A stretch of 64,000 bases of DNA from JARDZU01 sp963730285 (GCA_963730285.1 CAVSQY010000014.1:62001-126000), one strand, 5' to 3'; positions 24,478-33,307 are shown, counted from the first letter of the stretch. Numbers and translations: made by a program. Notes: generated by a model from the sequence alone, not told the origin.

Positions 24478-27225
24478 CTAGTCGATCACGATCGCTTCGC
24501 TGAGCGGAGGTAGCACATTGTGTAGCCATGGGGGAATCTGACCTTCGTCGGACTTGAAGTAGTCGGTGTAACCGCAGAACGAGCAACCCGCGTCGCCGCC
24601 GCGGGTCGGCGGAGACGGCGTGGGCTCAGGCTCGTCTTCACACTCGGGGTCGTCGCTCACATCCTTGACTCGAAACACCTGGTGCGCCCCTTCGTCGACG
24701 GTGGTGATGACCACTATGAAGTCGCCCGAGAAGGAGTCCTTGTCAGGCATTTCCATCCAGCTGCCTGCCACCCCCGCACCACCTGGCCCACCGGGCCGCC
24801 AGGAGGCGATGATGTTGCCATCATTCTCTTGCTCGATACAAGCGAACTGCCCGCCCGGGATCACGACGTGCCAGCGCGTCGTGCCGAAACGTGTCGGTGA
24901 ATGAGCCACCGTGAGGGGCCCCCTTATCAGGATCTCGTCGCTGGGGGGGCTGTAGGGTACGCTGCCCCCACCGGTGTCCGTGACTGCCTGATCCGTCAGG
25001 GCCTCGATGAACCTGTGGAAGAATTGGTCCATGCCGGGGAGGCCTGCAATGGCGTCTTCGTCGGACGAGATGTCACCGCCAGGTGGCAGTGAGTCGATCA
25101 CGTCATCGACGGCATCCTGCCCTTCCTGCTCGTTGATGTATCGGAAGAACATCCAGTTCCCGTTGGTGCGGTGCATCATGCCGAGCTTCGTCTCCTGGCC
25201 GGCGAGCTCCGACGCCCACTTCCATTCCAGGTCGCACCGCCCTCCGCTAGGGCAGTCGTAGGCGGGATAGACCCAGTTGCTCAGGAACCATGCGTATGCG
25301 TGGTTCCACCACCGGCGACTCGAGTACGAGCCGGTCGTGCTCAAGGCCGGAAAGCGCTGGCTCATGAAACAGAAGGCGATGTCGTATGCGATCACCTGCT
25401 TGAACTGGAACTCGCTCAGTGCCTTCATTCCAGTGTTGAGTACGACGCCGCAGACCCCGGTCGCGCTGGTGTTGAGGACGAAGCTCTGCGGCCCGCCATG
25501 ACTGGACAACAAGACGTCCACGCAAGGCATCAGGGACGCTCCATAGACATCGATCGCCTTGTGAGTGGCGTCGAGCGCCCAACTCCCGTGGATCGCCGTC
25601 CAGCCTCCCTGGCCCCCGGGCTGCTCGGGGAAGAAGACCACCGCCTTTCCCGGCGTGGTCCCTGTGGGGTTGTACGCCTCGAAGGAGACGTACTCTGGCT
25701 CGCTAGCGCTCTGGGCGGCACACTCCTGGGTTGCGATGGCGACCGGCCCATCCCAGGCGAGTGCGGTCATGTATGCACCGTACGAGGCGGAAGGCTCCCG
25801 AATCTCAGTAGCCCGGAAGTCGAGGATCCCCAGGAGTCGGTCGATCTCGGCCTTGGCGGCGACGTCGGGACCGGTCTGCAAATACTCCTCGGCCATGGCG
25901 ATGATGTCGGTTCCGGAGTCATCCAGGAGCTGTGGTTGGCGTAGAACGTCGGTCGGCTCGGCCTCACCGGCGAACAGCTTCAGGGTCGCCACCAGGCCCT
26001 CACCCAACGTCCACTCCCCGTCGGCATCTTTGGCCAGCAGATTGTCGGCGTAGCTGGCATTGGACAGGTCGAGGGGCTCAGGCTGGAGGATCGTCAGTGT
26101 TTCGCCTCCCGGAAGTCGCCCCAACGCCTTGGCGGCGAGGCCGATCGCGATTTCGAGCTCGTCGGCCGGGTCGACGTCGGGGAGGGCGAGCTCGATCCGG
26201 AAGTAGTAGTCGTCTTGGTGGATGGAGAGGACCCCGTTCTCATGGGGACCTTCGAAAGCACGAGTGGCCAATACACCTCCGAACCACACCGCCTCGTCAC
26301 CCACCACGGACACCGGCTCGGCAGCCACACCCTCCATTGTCGCTCCCGGAGCGAAGTCGTCGGGTGAGCCCTGCTCGGTCCGCACGTAGTACTCGGCGAG
26401 GATCAGCTTGGTGCACACCGCGTCGCCCGGCTTGGACAGGTCCACCGGGGCCTCCGATCCGATCGTCATCACCTCGTCGAGGGTGGCGGGATGAGCGTCG
26501 CGATAAGGCCCGAGCACCTGCTCCGCCTCGGCGTCGGTGACCAGGTCGCACAGCTTGACCTTGGCCGGCTCCGGGTCCGGCCCGTACACGGCACGCCGCA
26601 TCGCCTCGACAGCGAGGTCTTTGGCTGCCTGGAGGCGGGTGGCGTCGTCGACATCCGCACGTCGCACCCCGACCCTCAGGAACAGGTAACCCAGCGGTGT
26701 GGTCTGGGCGACACTGATCGTCCCTCCGGTATCGGTGGCGAACCAGACCGCGAGATCACCGACACCGGTCACCGGTGACCCCGATATCCCCTCGAGCTCT
26801 GCATTCTCTGCGAAATCGTTGGGATCGCCGGGACCGACGCCTGCCGACAGCCCCTCCACCTGCTCACCGTTGAGAAGTGGCTCCCACAGGCAAGTCTCGT
26901 TGCCCGAAGGCATGATGAAGTCGTAGGTGGTGCGACCGTCGGCTTCGCCGACCCCGCCCAGTGCCTGGTCGACCTCGGCTTCCATGAGCAACGTGCAGCC
27001 ATCGATCGGGGGAATCCCGGTGCCGGTCTCTTGTGCCCCGGGCTCGGTGGTGGTGATATTGCCGACCGTCGTCGTGCTGCCAACGGCGGTGTTCTCCTCC
27101 GCACCCCGGGACAGAAGCGAGATTGTCGCGCCCACTGCGACCAGCAGCACTCCGGCGACTACGGCCCACCATGGAGGCGGGTTGCCTTGGGGCGCACCAT
27201 CGGGCGCCGGGTCTTCGGTCGCCAC
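24478..27225 (-). CDS. Large membrane-anchored protein, pseudo-metallopeptidase-like
   Basis: About 915 residues from a GTG at 27225 (a GTG or ATG farther up would add 36). One membrane segment (WWAVVAGVLLVAVGATISLL, about 18-38) is followed by a T/E-rich linker. Two related modules follow, each with Cys, a PxDFAxxAxxEG block and a GDxAVWF strand (GDLAVWF, GDEAVWF), resembling DUF3558. The C-terminal part has IAYDIAFCF where gluzincins have AHExxH, and WWNHAYAWFLSNWVYP where they carry a third ligand Glu, suggesting a dead peptidase. It ends in a Cys pair (GCSFCGY). Function unknown. Confidence 0.7.
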   Translation of the reverse strand: MATEDPAPDGAPQGNPPPWWAVVAGVLLVAVGATISLLSRGAEENTAVGSTTTVGNITTTEPGAQETGTGIPPIDGCTLLMEAEVDQALGGVGEADGRTTYDFIMPSGNETCLWEPLLNGEQVEGLSAGVGPGDPNDFAENAELEGISGSPVTGVGDLAVWFATDTGGTISVAQTTPLGYLFLRVGVRRADVDDATRLQAAKDLAVEAMRRAVYGPDPEPAKVKLCDLVTDAEAEQVLGPYRDAHPATLDEVMTIGSEAPVDLSKPGDAVCTKLILAEYYVRTEQGSPDDFAPGATMEGVAAEPVSVVGDEAVWFGGVLATRAFEGPHENGVLSIHQDDYYFRIELALPDVDPADELEIAIGLAAKALGRLPGGETLTILQPEPLDLSNASYADNLLAKDADGEWTLGEGLVATLKLFAGEAEPTDVLRQPQLLDDSGTDIIAMAEEYLQTGPDVAAKAEIDRLLGILDFRATEIREPSASYGAYMTALAWDGPVAIATQECAAQSASEPEYVSFEAYNPTGTTPGKAVVFFPEQPGGQGGWTAIHGSWALDATHKAIDVYGASLMPCVDVLLSSHGGPQSFVLNTSATGVCGVVLNTGMKALSEFQFKQVIAYDIAFCFMSQRFPALSTTGSYSSRRWWNHAYAWFLSNWVYPAYDCPSGGRCDLEWKWASELAGQETKLGMMHRTNGNWMFFRYINEQEGQDAVDDVIDSLPPGGDISSDEDAIAGLPGMDQFFHRFIEALTDQAVTDTGGGSVPYSPPSDEILIRGPLTVAHSPTRFGTTRWHVVIPGGQFACIEQENDGNIIASWRPGGPGGAGVAGSWMEMPDKDSFSGDFIVVITTVDEGAHQVFRVKDVSDDPECEDEPEPTPSPPTRGGDAGCSFCGYTDYFKSDEGQIPPWLHNVLPPLSEAIVID

Positions 27226-27358
27226 GACGCCGAGCCTACTCCTCCGTGTCGCGACGATGCCCGGCCCCCTGACCGACTCCTCATCGATGGGTCGGGAGGC
27301 CCGTTCAGGATCGACCCGATGGTTCCGATGCATTGGTCATGTCTTAGGAGTGTGAGCG

Positions 27359-27997
27359 ATGGTCGGTTGGAACGCTGTGCAGTCGCCGCCAAGCCATCAA
27401 GGGAACATCGGCGGCGAAGTACTACCCGACGAGTTCGGGTCTGAGCCACTGCTCGGTTATCGGAGCTGGCACGTGGTCAACGCCGGCGACGGCACTGGAT
27501 ACGCACTCAAGTCACTCCACATCTCACACATCTGGAATCGCCAGATCCAGGCGTTCTGCTATCAGCCTGCGGCGATGCACGGTCAGCGGCTGCATGTGGG
27601 CGTCGTGAGCCCCGATCCGAATTGCTCTTGTGGCATCTATGCGCAACTCCCGGAGCATCCGATCGGGGAGTGGGACATCCTCAAGAGGGGGAATGTGTCG
27701 GCCTCGGGCACCATCGCCATTTGGGGCCGGATCATCCAGTGCGAGCGCGGATACAAGGCTCAATATGGGGAAATCCAGGATCCCCTTGTCCTCGACATGT
27801 CATGCGTCAAGGACTGTGAGGAAGTGCCGACACGGATCGGGCTCAACGGCCGACTCCAGACACCGTTTCCTGCTTACTGCACGGCACATGCCCGATCTGC
27901 CGTGGAGATCGTGACGGTCGAAGTGGGTGTTTGGCTACGAGAAGTCTGTGAGCGGCTGTCGGTGCGTTATGGCGTCGACATGCTCACCTGGATCTAG
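27359..27997 (+). CDS. Conserved hypothetical protein with CxCGIYA motif
   Basis: 212 residues; the ATG follows TAGGAG by eight bases. Key blocks are LLGYRSWHVVN, a WNRQIQAFC stretch, CSCGIYAQL and GTIAIWGRIIQCERGYKAQY. This pattern (GYR.W near the start, then C.CGIYA and a hydrophobic W-G) occurs in short actinobacterial proteins of unknown role. Six to eight Cys residues and the CxCG pair hint at metal or disulfide binding. A 27-residue gene follows after nine bases and is probably co-translated. Confidence 0.7.
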   Translation: MVGWNAVQSPPSHQGNIGGEVLPDEFGSEPLLGYRSWHVVNAGDGTGYALKSLHISHIWNRQIQAFCYQPAAMHGQRLHVGVVSPDPNCSCGIYAQLPEHPIGEWDILKRGNVSASGTIAIWGRIIQCERGYKAQYGEIQDPLVLDMSCVKDCEEVPTRIGLNGRLQTPFPAYCTAHARSAVEIVTVEVGVWLREVCERLSVRYGVDMLTWI

Positions 27998-28005
27998 GAA
28001 GACAC

Positions 28006-28089
28006 ATGGCGGACATAGGCCAGCCAGAGAAGATCATCGAGATCATGCCGGTGAAACAACCCGTCAAGGTCCCGGCCACCTCCGGCTGA
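28006..28089 (+). CDS. 27-residue micro-protein
   Basis: ATG at 28006 with TAGGAAG just upstream; the sequence begins MADIGQPEKIIEIMPVKQPV and ends KVPATSG. The IGxPxKIIEIxPV..PVxVPA pattern recalls short Pro/Val-rich actinobacterial proteins (my recollection). It starts nine bases after the previous stop. Function unknown. Confidence 0.55.
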   Translation: MADIGQPEKIIEIMPVKQPVKVPATSG

Positions 28090-28201
28090 ACGCCCGCACG
28101 GGCAGAAACGACAAAGCCCAGGGCCCGGCTGCAGCGACGGCCGATCCAAAGCGACTCATGACACCGTCAACATCGAGGCAGTCAGCGTCCGTGACGCGGG
28201 G

Positions 28202-28566
28202 ATGGTCTGCACGCGATGCTCCGAAGCCATCGACTTCTACGTGCGAGCATGCGGAAGAGAAGAGGTCGGCCCCGGACTGGTCCCGACGGGTTGGTTGGTC
28301 ACGCCGAGATCCGCATCGGTGACAGCGTGATCATGCTCTGTGACGAGTGGCCCGATGGTCCGACGCGATCGCCGGCAAGTCTGGGTGGCTCGACTGCGGC
28401 GTTGCACATCCACGCCGACGATATGGATGTCCTGTGGGCCCGAGCCCTCGACGCCGGTGCAGAAGTCGTGTTCTCGCTCGAGCTCCAGTTCTACGCTGAC
28501 AAGTCGGGAAGGGTGCGTGACCCATTCGGACACACCTGGGGGTTGGCAGCCCGTCGAAGGGGTTAG
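28202..28566 (+). pseudogene. VOC/PhnB-like protein, frameshifted
   Basis: Glyoxalase/bleomycin-resistance (VOC) fold. One frame reads SEAIDFYVRACGREEVG; after about 28270 the adjacent frame continues RTGPDGLVGHAEIRIGDS, ALHIHADDMDVLWARALDAG, RVRDPFGHTWGLA, the PhnB-type pattern. One C missing from the GGCCCC run would restore a single frame. The 5' end is also unclear: the first in-frame ATG is 28202, yet TVNIEAVSVRDAG upstream looks like the true N-terminus without a start codon. Confidence 0.75.
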
Positions 28567-28639
28567 CGACGACGAGATGGCCGGGCGGATGGATTCGTCC
28601 TACGAAGAGCAACCCACGTAGGCCCCCGGCCCGGGCGGG

Positions 28640-29026
28640 CTATGGCGTGTCGCGCCGTCGAAGCCGCGACCACGCGCTCCTGACGGCCTCGAGGGCGGCC
28701 TCAACGTCGACACCTAGCTGGAATGAGGTGACAGCGAACGCCTCTGCGGCGGTCTCCAGCCTCGCTTCGTCCAGCGTGTCTCGTCTCAGCTGCGGCTGGA
28801 CGAAAGAACCGCGCCGACCCTCGGTGGCGATGATCCCGTCCCGCTCCAGTTCCTCATACGCCTTCGCCACCGTTCCCTTCGCAAGACCCAAGTCAATGGC
28901 CAGCTGGCGGATGGTTGGGAGACGCGTTCCCGACGGCAAGGTCCCGTGCGCCGCCATCGAGGTGACCTGGGCCCGGATCTGCTCATAGGCCGGGGTGGGG
29001 TCGTCGGCGTTGACACTGATGATCAT
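28640..29026 (-). CDS. GntR-family regulator, YtrA-like
   Basis: 128 residues. The N-terminal winged helix has PTPAYEQIRAQV, LPSGTRLPTIRQLAIDLGLA and TVAKAYEELERDG, textbook GntR. The C-terminal part is only ~50 residues, the short YtrA type that usually controls neighbouring membrane genes. The ATG at 29026 overlaps the stop of the upstream membrane gene (ATGA). The 12-bp palindrome at 29831 is its probable operator. Confidence 0.9.
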   Translation of the reverse strand: MIISVNADDPTPAYEQIRAQVTSMAAHGTLPSGTRLPTIRQLAIDLGLAKGTVAKAYEELERDGIIATEGRRGSFVQPQLRRDTLDEARLETAAEAFAVTSFQLGVDVEAALEAVRSAWSRLRRRDTP

Positions 29027-29811
29027 GCCGGGATGCGACCGGCGCTGCGCCAGATCGAGAAGGAGAAGATCCAGGCGCTCCACGCAATAACGGTGGCCAG
29101 TACCGCCGACTCCAAGGGGTGCAAGGCTCCGATCAGACCCCAGCCGGTCAGTAGGACGGCGATCCCATAGCCAGATCTATCCAGCCGCATGGTGGCCCAC
29201 CCCCGGATCATGTCGTCAGCCTGCTCGATGTCTGTCGGTAGAGCTGGGCGGGCCCGCAACTCGACGAATCGAGCCGCCACCTCCACCATGGTCAGTGTGA
29301 TCAGTGCTGCCAGAGGCAGGAGGGGCGATGCCTTCCCGAAGGCAGCGATCGAAGTGGTGACGACGGCCACCGCTCCCCAGATGCGAAAGCGCCTGGTCTC
29401 ACCCGTCACCCGGTAGCGTCCCCGCCGATCCGTCAGGTCGGCAATGCGCGTTCCCCGATAGCGACGGCGCAGGTTATAGACCTCGGAGGCGATGGCGCCG
29501 ACCAGCGAGCCGAGCATCGGCATCGCCAACAGGTCGGCGAAGAGACTGGTATCTCCTGTCCCGATCCCGACTCGGCCATGCCAGATGACCCCGGCCTCGA
29601 TCGCGATGACGAAGCCGACGAAAGCACCAACCCTCCGGAACCAGGTGGACCTCGTCAGGTGTCTGTCGACCAGCAGACGCGGAGGACCATTCGGGTCACC
29701 GGGGAGATCCCTCGGGGCACGAGGGGTCGGGACAGGCAAGAAGAAGGCGGCTACACCGAGGAGACCGAGCAGCAGCAAACCGATAGCGACGGAGAGAGCT
29801 CGTATGGACAT
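29023..29811 (-). CDS. Integral membrane protein in GntR operon
   Basis: 262 residues with about six hydrophobic segments: residues 5-25 (SVAIGLLLLGLLGVAAFFL), about 62-80 and 95-110, then pairs after 165 and 220. I do not recognise the family. The cytosolic loop RRRYRGTRIADLTDRRGRYR is strongly basic. It is first in a two-gene operon with the GntR regulator, as YtrA-type regulators usually are with membrane proteins. Confidence 0.75.
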   Translation of the reverse strand: MSIRALSVAIGLLLLGLLGVAAFFLPVPTPRAPRDLPGDPNGPPRLLVDRHLTRSTWFRRVGAFVGFVIAIEAGVIWHGRVGIGTGDTSLFADLLAMPMLGSLVGAIASEVYNLRRRYRGTRIADLTDRRGRYRVTGETRRFRIWGAVAVVTTSIAAFGKASPLLPLAALITLTMVEVAARFVELRARPALPTDIEQADDMIRGWATMRLDRSGYGIAVLLTGWGLIGALHPLESAVLATVIAWSAWIFSFSIWRSAGRIPA

Positions 29812-29830
29812 GGTCTGAGTATTGTACTAT

Positions 29831-29842
29831 TGTCCTAGGACA
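29831..29842. promoter_or_regulatory. Palindromic operator TGTCCTAGGACA
   Basis: Perfect 12-bp palindrome between divergent genes. For the minus-strand operon it lies between TTGACA (29851-29846) and TAGTACAAT (29829-29821), so a bound repressor would block the promoter. The GntR protein at 28640 is the likely ligand. Confidence 0.7.
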
Positions 29843-29844
29843 TA

Positions 29845-30342
29845 ATGTCAAACGCGAATTCACTGGACGAATTGGTGCCACCCCTCCCCGGGAAGAGACG
29901 ATGGCAAATGCTGGCCGGGATGCTGCTGCTGGCGGTCCTCCTGCCCGTCGCAGCCGCCACCGGTCTTGCTCGTCCCAATGTCGCGACTCTGGCCGGGGGC
30001 GGTGAATGGAACCAGGAGACCGGGGTGGGCTCACTCTTCATGGTCGTGCAGAATCGGGGGATCGTGCCGGTCACGGTCTCATCGGTCGACTCGGAGTGGA
30101 CAGACTTCGAGCTCGATGATCCAATCCAGATCCCGGCAAAGGGGGAATCTCGGGTGGAGGTCGGCTACACGATGTCCTGCGATCAAGCGGTGTCCCACGA
30201 GGAGATCCTCGATGACGGAACGTCGGCTCGAACCAGACTTCACATCCGGGGCATGGGCCCGATCGCCCTCGACTACGCCGTCGACCAGGTGGTTGATGCG
30301 CTGTTGCCGACCCCGGACATGTGTCGGCCAACCTCGTCATAG
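29845..30342 (+). CDS. Membrane-anchored extracytoplasmic protein, unknown
   Basis: 165 residues. One hydrophobic segment (MLAGMLLLAVLLPVAAATGLA) follows a short basic head. The outer part is a single beta domain: FMVVQNRGIVPVTVSSVDS, then EVGYTMSCDQAV, an immunoglobulin-like arrangement. Two Cys could pair. The start could be ATG 29845 or a later in-frame GTG or ATG, because CATAAT overlapping the first ATG could be this gene's own -10 box. It shares the operator region with the GntR operon. Confidence 0.65.
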   Translation: MSNANSLDELVPPLPGKRRWQMLAGMLLLAVLLPVAAATGLARPNVATLAGGGEWNQETGVGSLFMVVQNRGIVPVTVSSVDSEWTDFELDDPIQIPAKGESRVEVGYTMSCDQAVSHEEILDDGTSARTRLHIRGMGPIALDYAVDQVVDALLPTPDMCRPTSS

Positions 30343-30379
30343 GGCCGCTGCCCTGTACCGAGCCGGGCGAGCATGAGGT

Positions 30380-31552
30380 CTATGAGCCCCCCGCCGGCCC
30401 GAGACTGGCGAGCACTCCGTCTTCACGGACCTCCGGCAGCGCCGGTTCGGCCTGCTGAGCGGCCTGCCATTCGACGACTGCGGAGTCGAGGTGGTTGGCG
30501 AGCGCAGCCATGCGGCCGGCAAACACCTCGCGGTACATGGGCTCGAGGCTCTTCGTGACCGCCCGACCCTCGTCTGTGTCCGGTGGGGCATAGCGGAAAT
30601 GGATGATGGTCCCTGTTGTGGTCGGCTCGAACTCGATCGTCTCGAGCATTTGCACAGGCCCGGACGGTGTCATGTGGGTTCCCAGGTCGCTCAGGTAGTC
30701 ATAGGGCCGCCAATCGAGGATCTTCTCTATGACCTCTCCGTGGTCACCATGACGGCAGTGGTTGGTCGCTCCGACTGTGCGTCGGCCGTCGGGGCTGTCC
30801 GTCAGCACCTCCGTGACACCGAGCTGCCACGAGGGCCGCCTGCCGGGTTTGGTGACGAACTCCCAGGCGAGCTGTGGTGGCGCGATCGTCGCCACGGATT
30901 CCGTGAACCATGAGACATCGGGGGTTACGAACACTCGCTGTCTCTCCTCCTCCTCGCTCCAACGCCGCTCCAGATCGTGGGCCCACGTCGGGATCTGCCC
31001 AAGGTGCTCATAGGTCTCGACCAACTCCTGCATCCCCAATGCCTCAGGGTCGATTGCCATGGCCTCGATACAGGCCTGTGTGAACAGGGCATAGGCTTCG
31101 ATCCCGAGGGTCTCTACGACCTCGTTCTTGAGCAGACGATGGATGATGATCACATCCGACCCAAGTAGCTCCTCGTTGCCCGCGACTTCCTGTCGAAGCG
31201 CAACGCCGTCGTGTACGACGAACTTGAGATTGAGATCGGGGATGCGGGAGCAGGCATTGCAGGAGCACGAGGTCGCCTGGGTCACGTCGCGTCGCCTGCG
31301 ACGGAAACCGAAGAAACAGCGTTCGACCGCATCCAGAAGGAGCGATCCGTCGAGCTGTTCAACTGGCGCAAAGACGAAAGCAGCGTCACCTTCCAGCTTG
31401 GCGAGTCGAAACGTGGGGCGCAGTGTCGTTACGACGGTCCCGATCAGGTCAGCGAGGATGTCCTGGGCATGATCGAGCTCGACGCCAGCGAGATATCTGG
31501 TGTACCCAGATATGTCGGCGATGAGAAGGCAAAATGGCTCAGGCTGGAGGAT
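30380..31552 (-). CDS. DUF2652 family protein with SRPBCC-like C-terminus, possible AUC start
   Basis: About 390 residues if started at ATC 31552. The first ~90 residues (LLIADISGYTRYLAGVELD, FRLAKLEGDAAFVFAP) form the cyclase-like N-terminus typical of DUF2652; ATSCSCNACSRIPDLNLKFV and GSDVIIIHRLLKN follow. The C-terminal half is an SRPBCC-like lipid-binding fold (VTKPGRRPSWQLGVTEV). No ATG, GTG or TTG lies between the upstream TAG (31574-31576) and the conserved region. AAAAGGAA sits five bases before ATC 31552, so AUC may be the start, or the ATG was mutated. A GTG at 31285 would remove the conserved N-terminus. Confidence 0.75.
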   Translation of the reverse strand: MLQPEPFCLLIADISGYTRYLAGVELDHAQDILADLIGTVVTTLRPTFRLAKLEGDAAFVFAPVEQLDGSLLLDAVERCFFGFRRRRRDVTQATSCSCNACSRIPDLNLKFVVHDGVALRQEVAGNEELLGSDVIIIHRLLKNEVVETLGIEAYALFTQACIEAMAIDPEALGMQELVETYEHLGQIPTWAHDLERRWSEEEERQRVFVTPDVSWFTESVATIAPPQLAWEFVTKPGRRPSWQLGVTEVLTDSPDGRRTVGATNHCRHGDHGEVIEKILDWRPYDYLSDLGTHMTPSGPVQMLETIEFEPTTTGTIIHFRYAPPDTDEGRAVTKSLEPMYREVFAGRMAALANHLDSAVVEWQAAQQAEPALPEVREDGVLASLGPAGGS

Positions 31553-31679
31553 GGCGTTCCTTTTGGCTGGATCCTAGAGCCCGGCAACTGCGCGGCACTC
31601 TGCGGCCGGGGTGCCTTGGTCTAATGCAGTTCACCGTTCTAGCGTCTTTGCCGACTCAGTGTCGGTAAAAGGAGGAAGC

Positions 31680-33290
31680 ATGACGGTCACCGACAAGACC
31701 CGCTGGTTGGGGCTCGGTGTGCTCAGTCTTGGTGTCTCGATGATCATCGTGGACGCCACCATCGTGAACGTGGCGCTGCCGTCGATCATTCGGGACTTCG
31801 GCCTTGGCCTCTCCGATGCCGAATGGATCAACTCCATCTACTCGCTGGTCTTTGCGGCGTTTCTGATCACGCTGGGAAAGGTCGGAGATGTCAATGGTCG
31901 ACGTCGGCTGTTCATCGTCGGCCTGGTGGTCTTCGTCGCGGCAAGTCTGCTCGCCGGCCGCTCCACTGGCGGAGGGACCCTGATATTGGCTCGAATCCTC
32001 CAGGGTGTCGGCGCCGCGGTGATCCTCCCGTCCACCCTGTCCACGGTCAACGCCACCTTCCAGGGCCGGGAGCGCGGGATCGCCTTTGGTGTCTGGGGGT
32101 CGGTGATCGGTGGCATGGCGGCGGTGGGACCACTACTGGGTGGGTGGCTCACCACCGCGCACTCCTGGAGATGGGCGTTCTACATCAATCTGCCCATAGG
32201 CATCCTGGCCCTGATCGGGACCATCCTGTGGGTGAAGGAGACGAAAGAGCCCAAGCGGGTGCCCGGATTCGACATCGGCGGTGTCTTTCTTTCCGGTGTG
32301 GGTATGGCGGGGATCGTCTTCGCCATGATCGAGGGCCCTCGATTTGGGTTCTTCACACCCACTGACGTCTTCACCGTTGGTAGCTTCACCTGGCCGTTCG
32401 GCTCGGTGGCTCCGACCGTGGTTGCCTTCGTGCTGGGTGCTCTGGCCCTGGCCGCCTTCATCATGACCCAGAGGCGACGACCGCTCGCCGGCAAACCTGT
32501 GCTATTCGATCTCGGGTTGTTCCGGTTTCGGTCTTTTGCGGTGGGCAATACCACCGCATTGATCCTTGCCCTCGGCGAATTCGGCCTCATCTTCGTTCTT
32601 CCCCTGTTTTTGCAGGCGGTGCTGGGTTACTCGGCATTCCGGACCGGCCTGTTGTTGATGGCCCTTGCCATCGGGGCGTTCGTGGCCGGGCCGACCGCCG
32701 GTGCCGTCGCCTCCAGGATCGGGCCGCGGCGGGTGGTGAGCACCGGTATGGCCCTGGAAGCCATAGCGATCGCGTCGATCGCCCTCTTGTTGTCCCCGGA
32801 TCGGAACGGGTGGCTCTTCGTCCCTGGGCTGCTGATCTACGGCATCGGCGTGGGTTTGGCCAGTGCCCAACTCACCAGTGTCATTCTGGCCGAGATCCCG
32901 CCCGGAGAGTCAGGGCAGGCCTCCGGAATGCAGTCGACGTTCCGTCAGGTGGGCGCTGCGGTGGGCATCGCCCTCTTGGGAACTGTGCTGGCTGCGGGTC
33001 TTCGCACGGGGACCGAGAGCGCTTTGGCCGACATTCCGGGTCTGCCGCCCGAGGCTCAAGCGGGCATCGTGGAGGCGATCTCCGGCTCCGCAGGACAGGC
33101 CTTGCCGTCGATAGCGGAGCAACCCGGCTCAGAGGCGGTGGTTGAGGCAGTATCTGGCGCCTTTGCCTCAGCAGCAACCACCACCGGGTTGGTCGCTGTC
33201 GCGTTCGTGCTGGCCGGATTCGCCTTGTCTCTGCGGCTTCCTGATATCAGGTATGCCGACAGGCCACCAGACGCGTCGGCCTCGGGCTGA
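31680..33290 (+). CDS. DHA2-type drug/proton antiporter
   Basis: 536 residues, about 14 membrane segments, the EmrB/QacA subfamily. Marks are MIIVDATIVNVALPSI in TM1, LITLGKVGDVNGRRRLF (A motif), GVGAAVILPSTLS in TM4 (motif B region), GGWLTTAHSWRWAFYINLP (motif C region) and GQASGMQSTFRQVG near TM13. It exports drugs or metabolites with proton exchange. AGGAGG lies six bases before the ATG at 31680. No regulator is adjacent; DUF2652 is divergent. Confidence 0.93.
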   Translation: MTVTDKTRWLGLGVLSLGVSMIIVDATIVNVALPSIIRDFGLGLSDAEWINSIYSLVFAAFLITLGKVGDVNGRRRLFIVGLVVFVAASLLAGRSTGGGTLILARILQGVGAAVILPSTLSTVNATFQGRERGIAFGVWGSVIGGMAAVGPLLGGWLTTAHSWRWAFYINLPIGILALIGTILWVKETKEPKRVPGFDIGGVFLSGVGMAGIVFAMIEGPRFGFFTPTDVFTVGSFTWPFGSVAPTVVAFVLGALALAAFIMTQRRRPLAGKPVLFDLGLFRFRSFAVGNTTALILALGEFGLIFVLPLFLQAVLGYSAFRTGLLLMALAIGAFVAGPTAGAVASRIGPRRVVSTGMALEAIAIASIALLLSPDRNGWLFVPGLLIYGIGVGLASAQLTSVILAEIPPGESGQASGMQSTFRQVGAAVGIALLGTVLAAGLRTGTESALADIPGLPPEAQAGIVEAISGSAGQALPSIAEQPGSEAVVEAVSGAFASAATTTGLVAVAFVLAGFALSLRLPDIRYADRPPDASASG

Positions 33291-33306
33291 GGATCACCGG
33301 CCTCAG
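33287..33306. terminator. Bidirectional hairpin between convergent genes
   Basis: 6-bp stem CTGAGG/CCTCAG around an 8-nt loop, overlapping the stop of the efflux pump and reaching the stop of the convergent ABC permease gene. Confidence 0.4.
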
Positions 33307-33307
33307 G

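Noticed and set aside
26300..27100. Possible CRISPR or tandem repeats in the large surface protein gene
   Set aside because: The two modules are related at protein level only; no short, evenly spaced DNA repeats are present.
28090..28140. GCCCG-CA-CGGGC as a terminator after the micro-protein
   Set aside because: The loop of two bases is too small for a stable hairpin and no T-tract follows.
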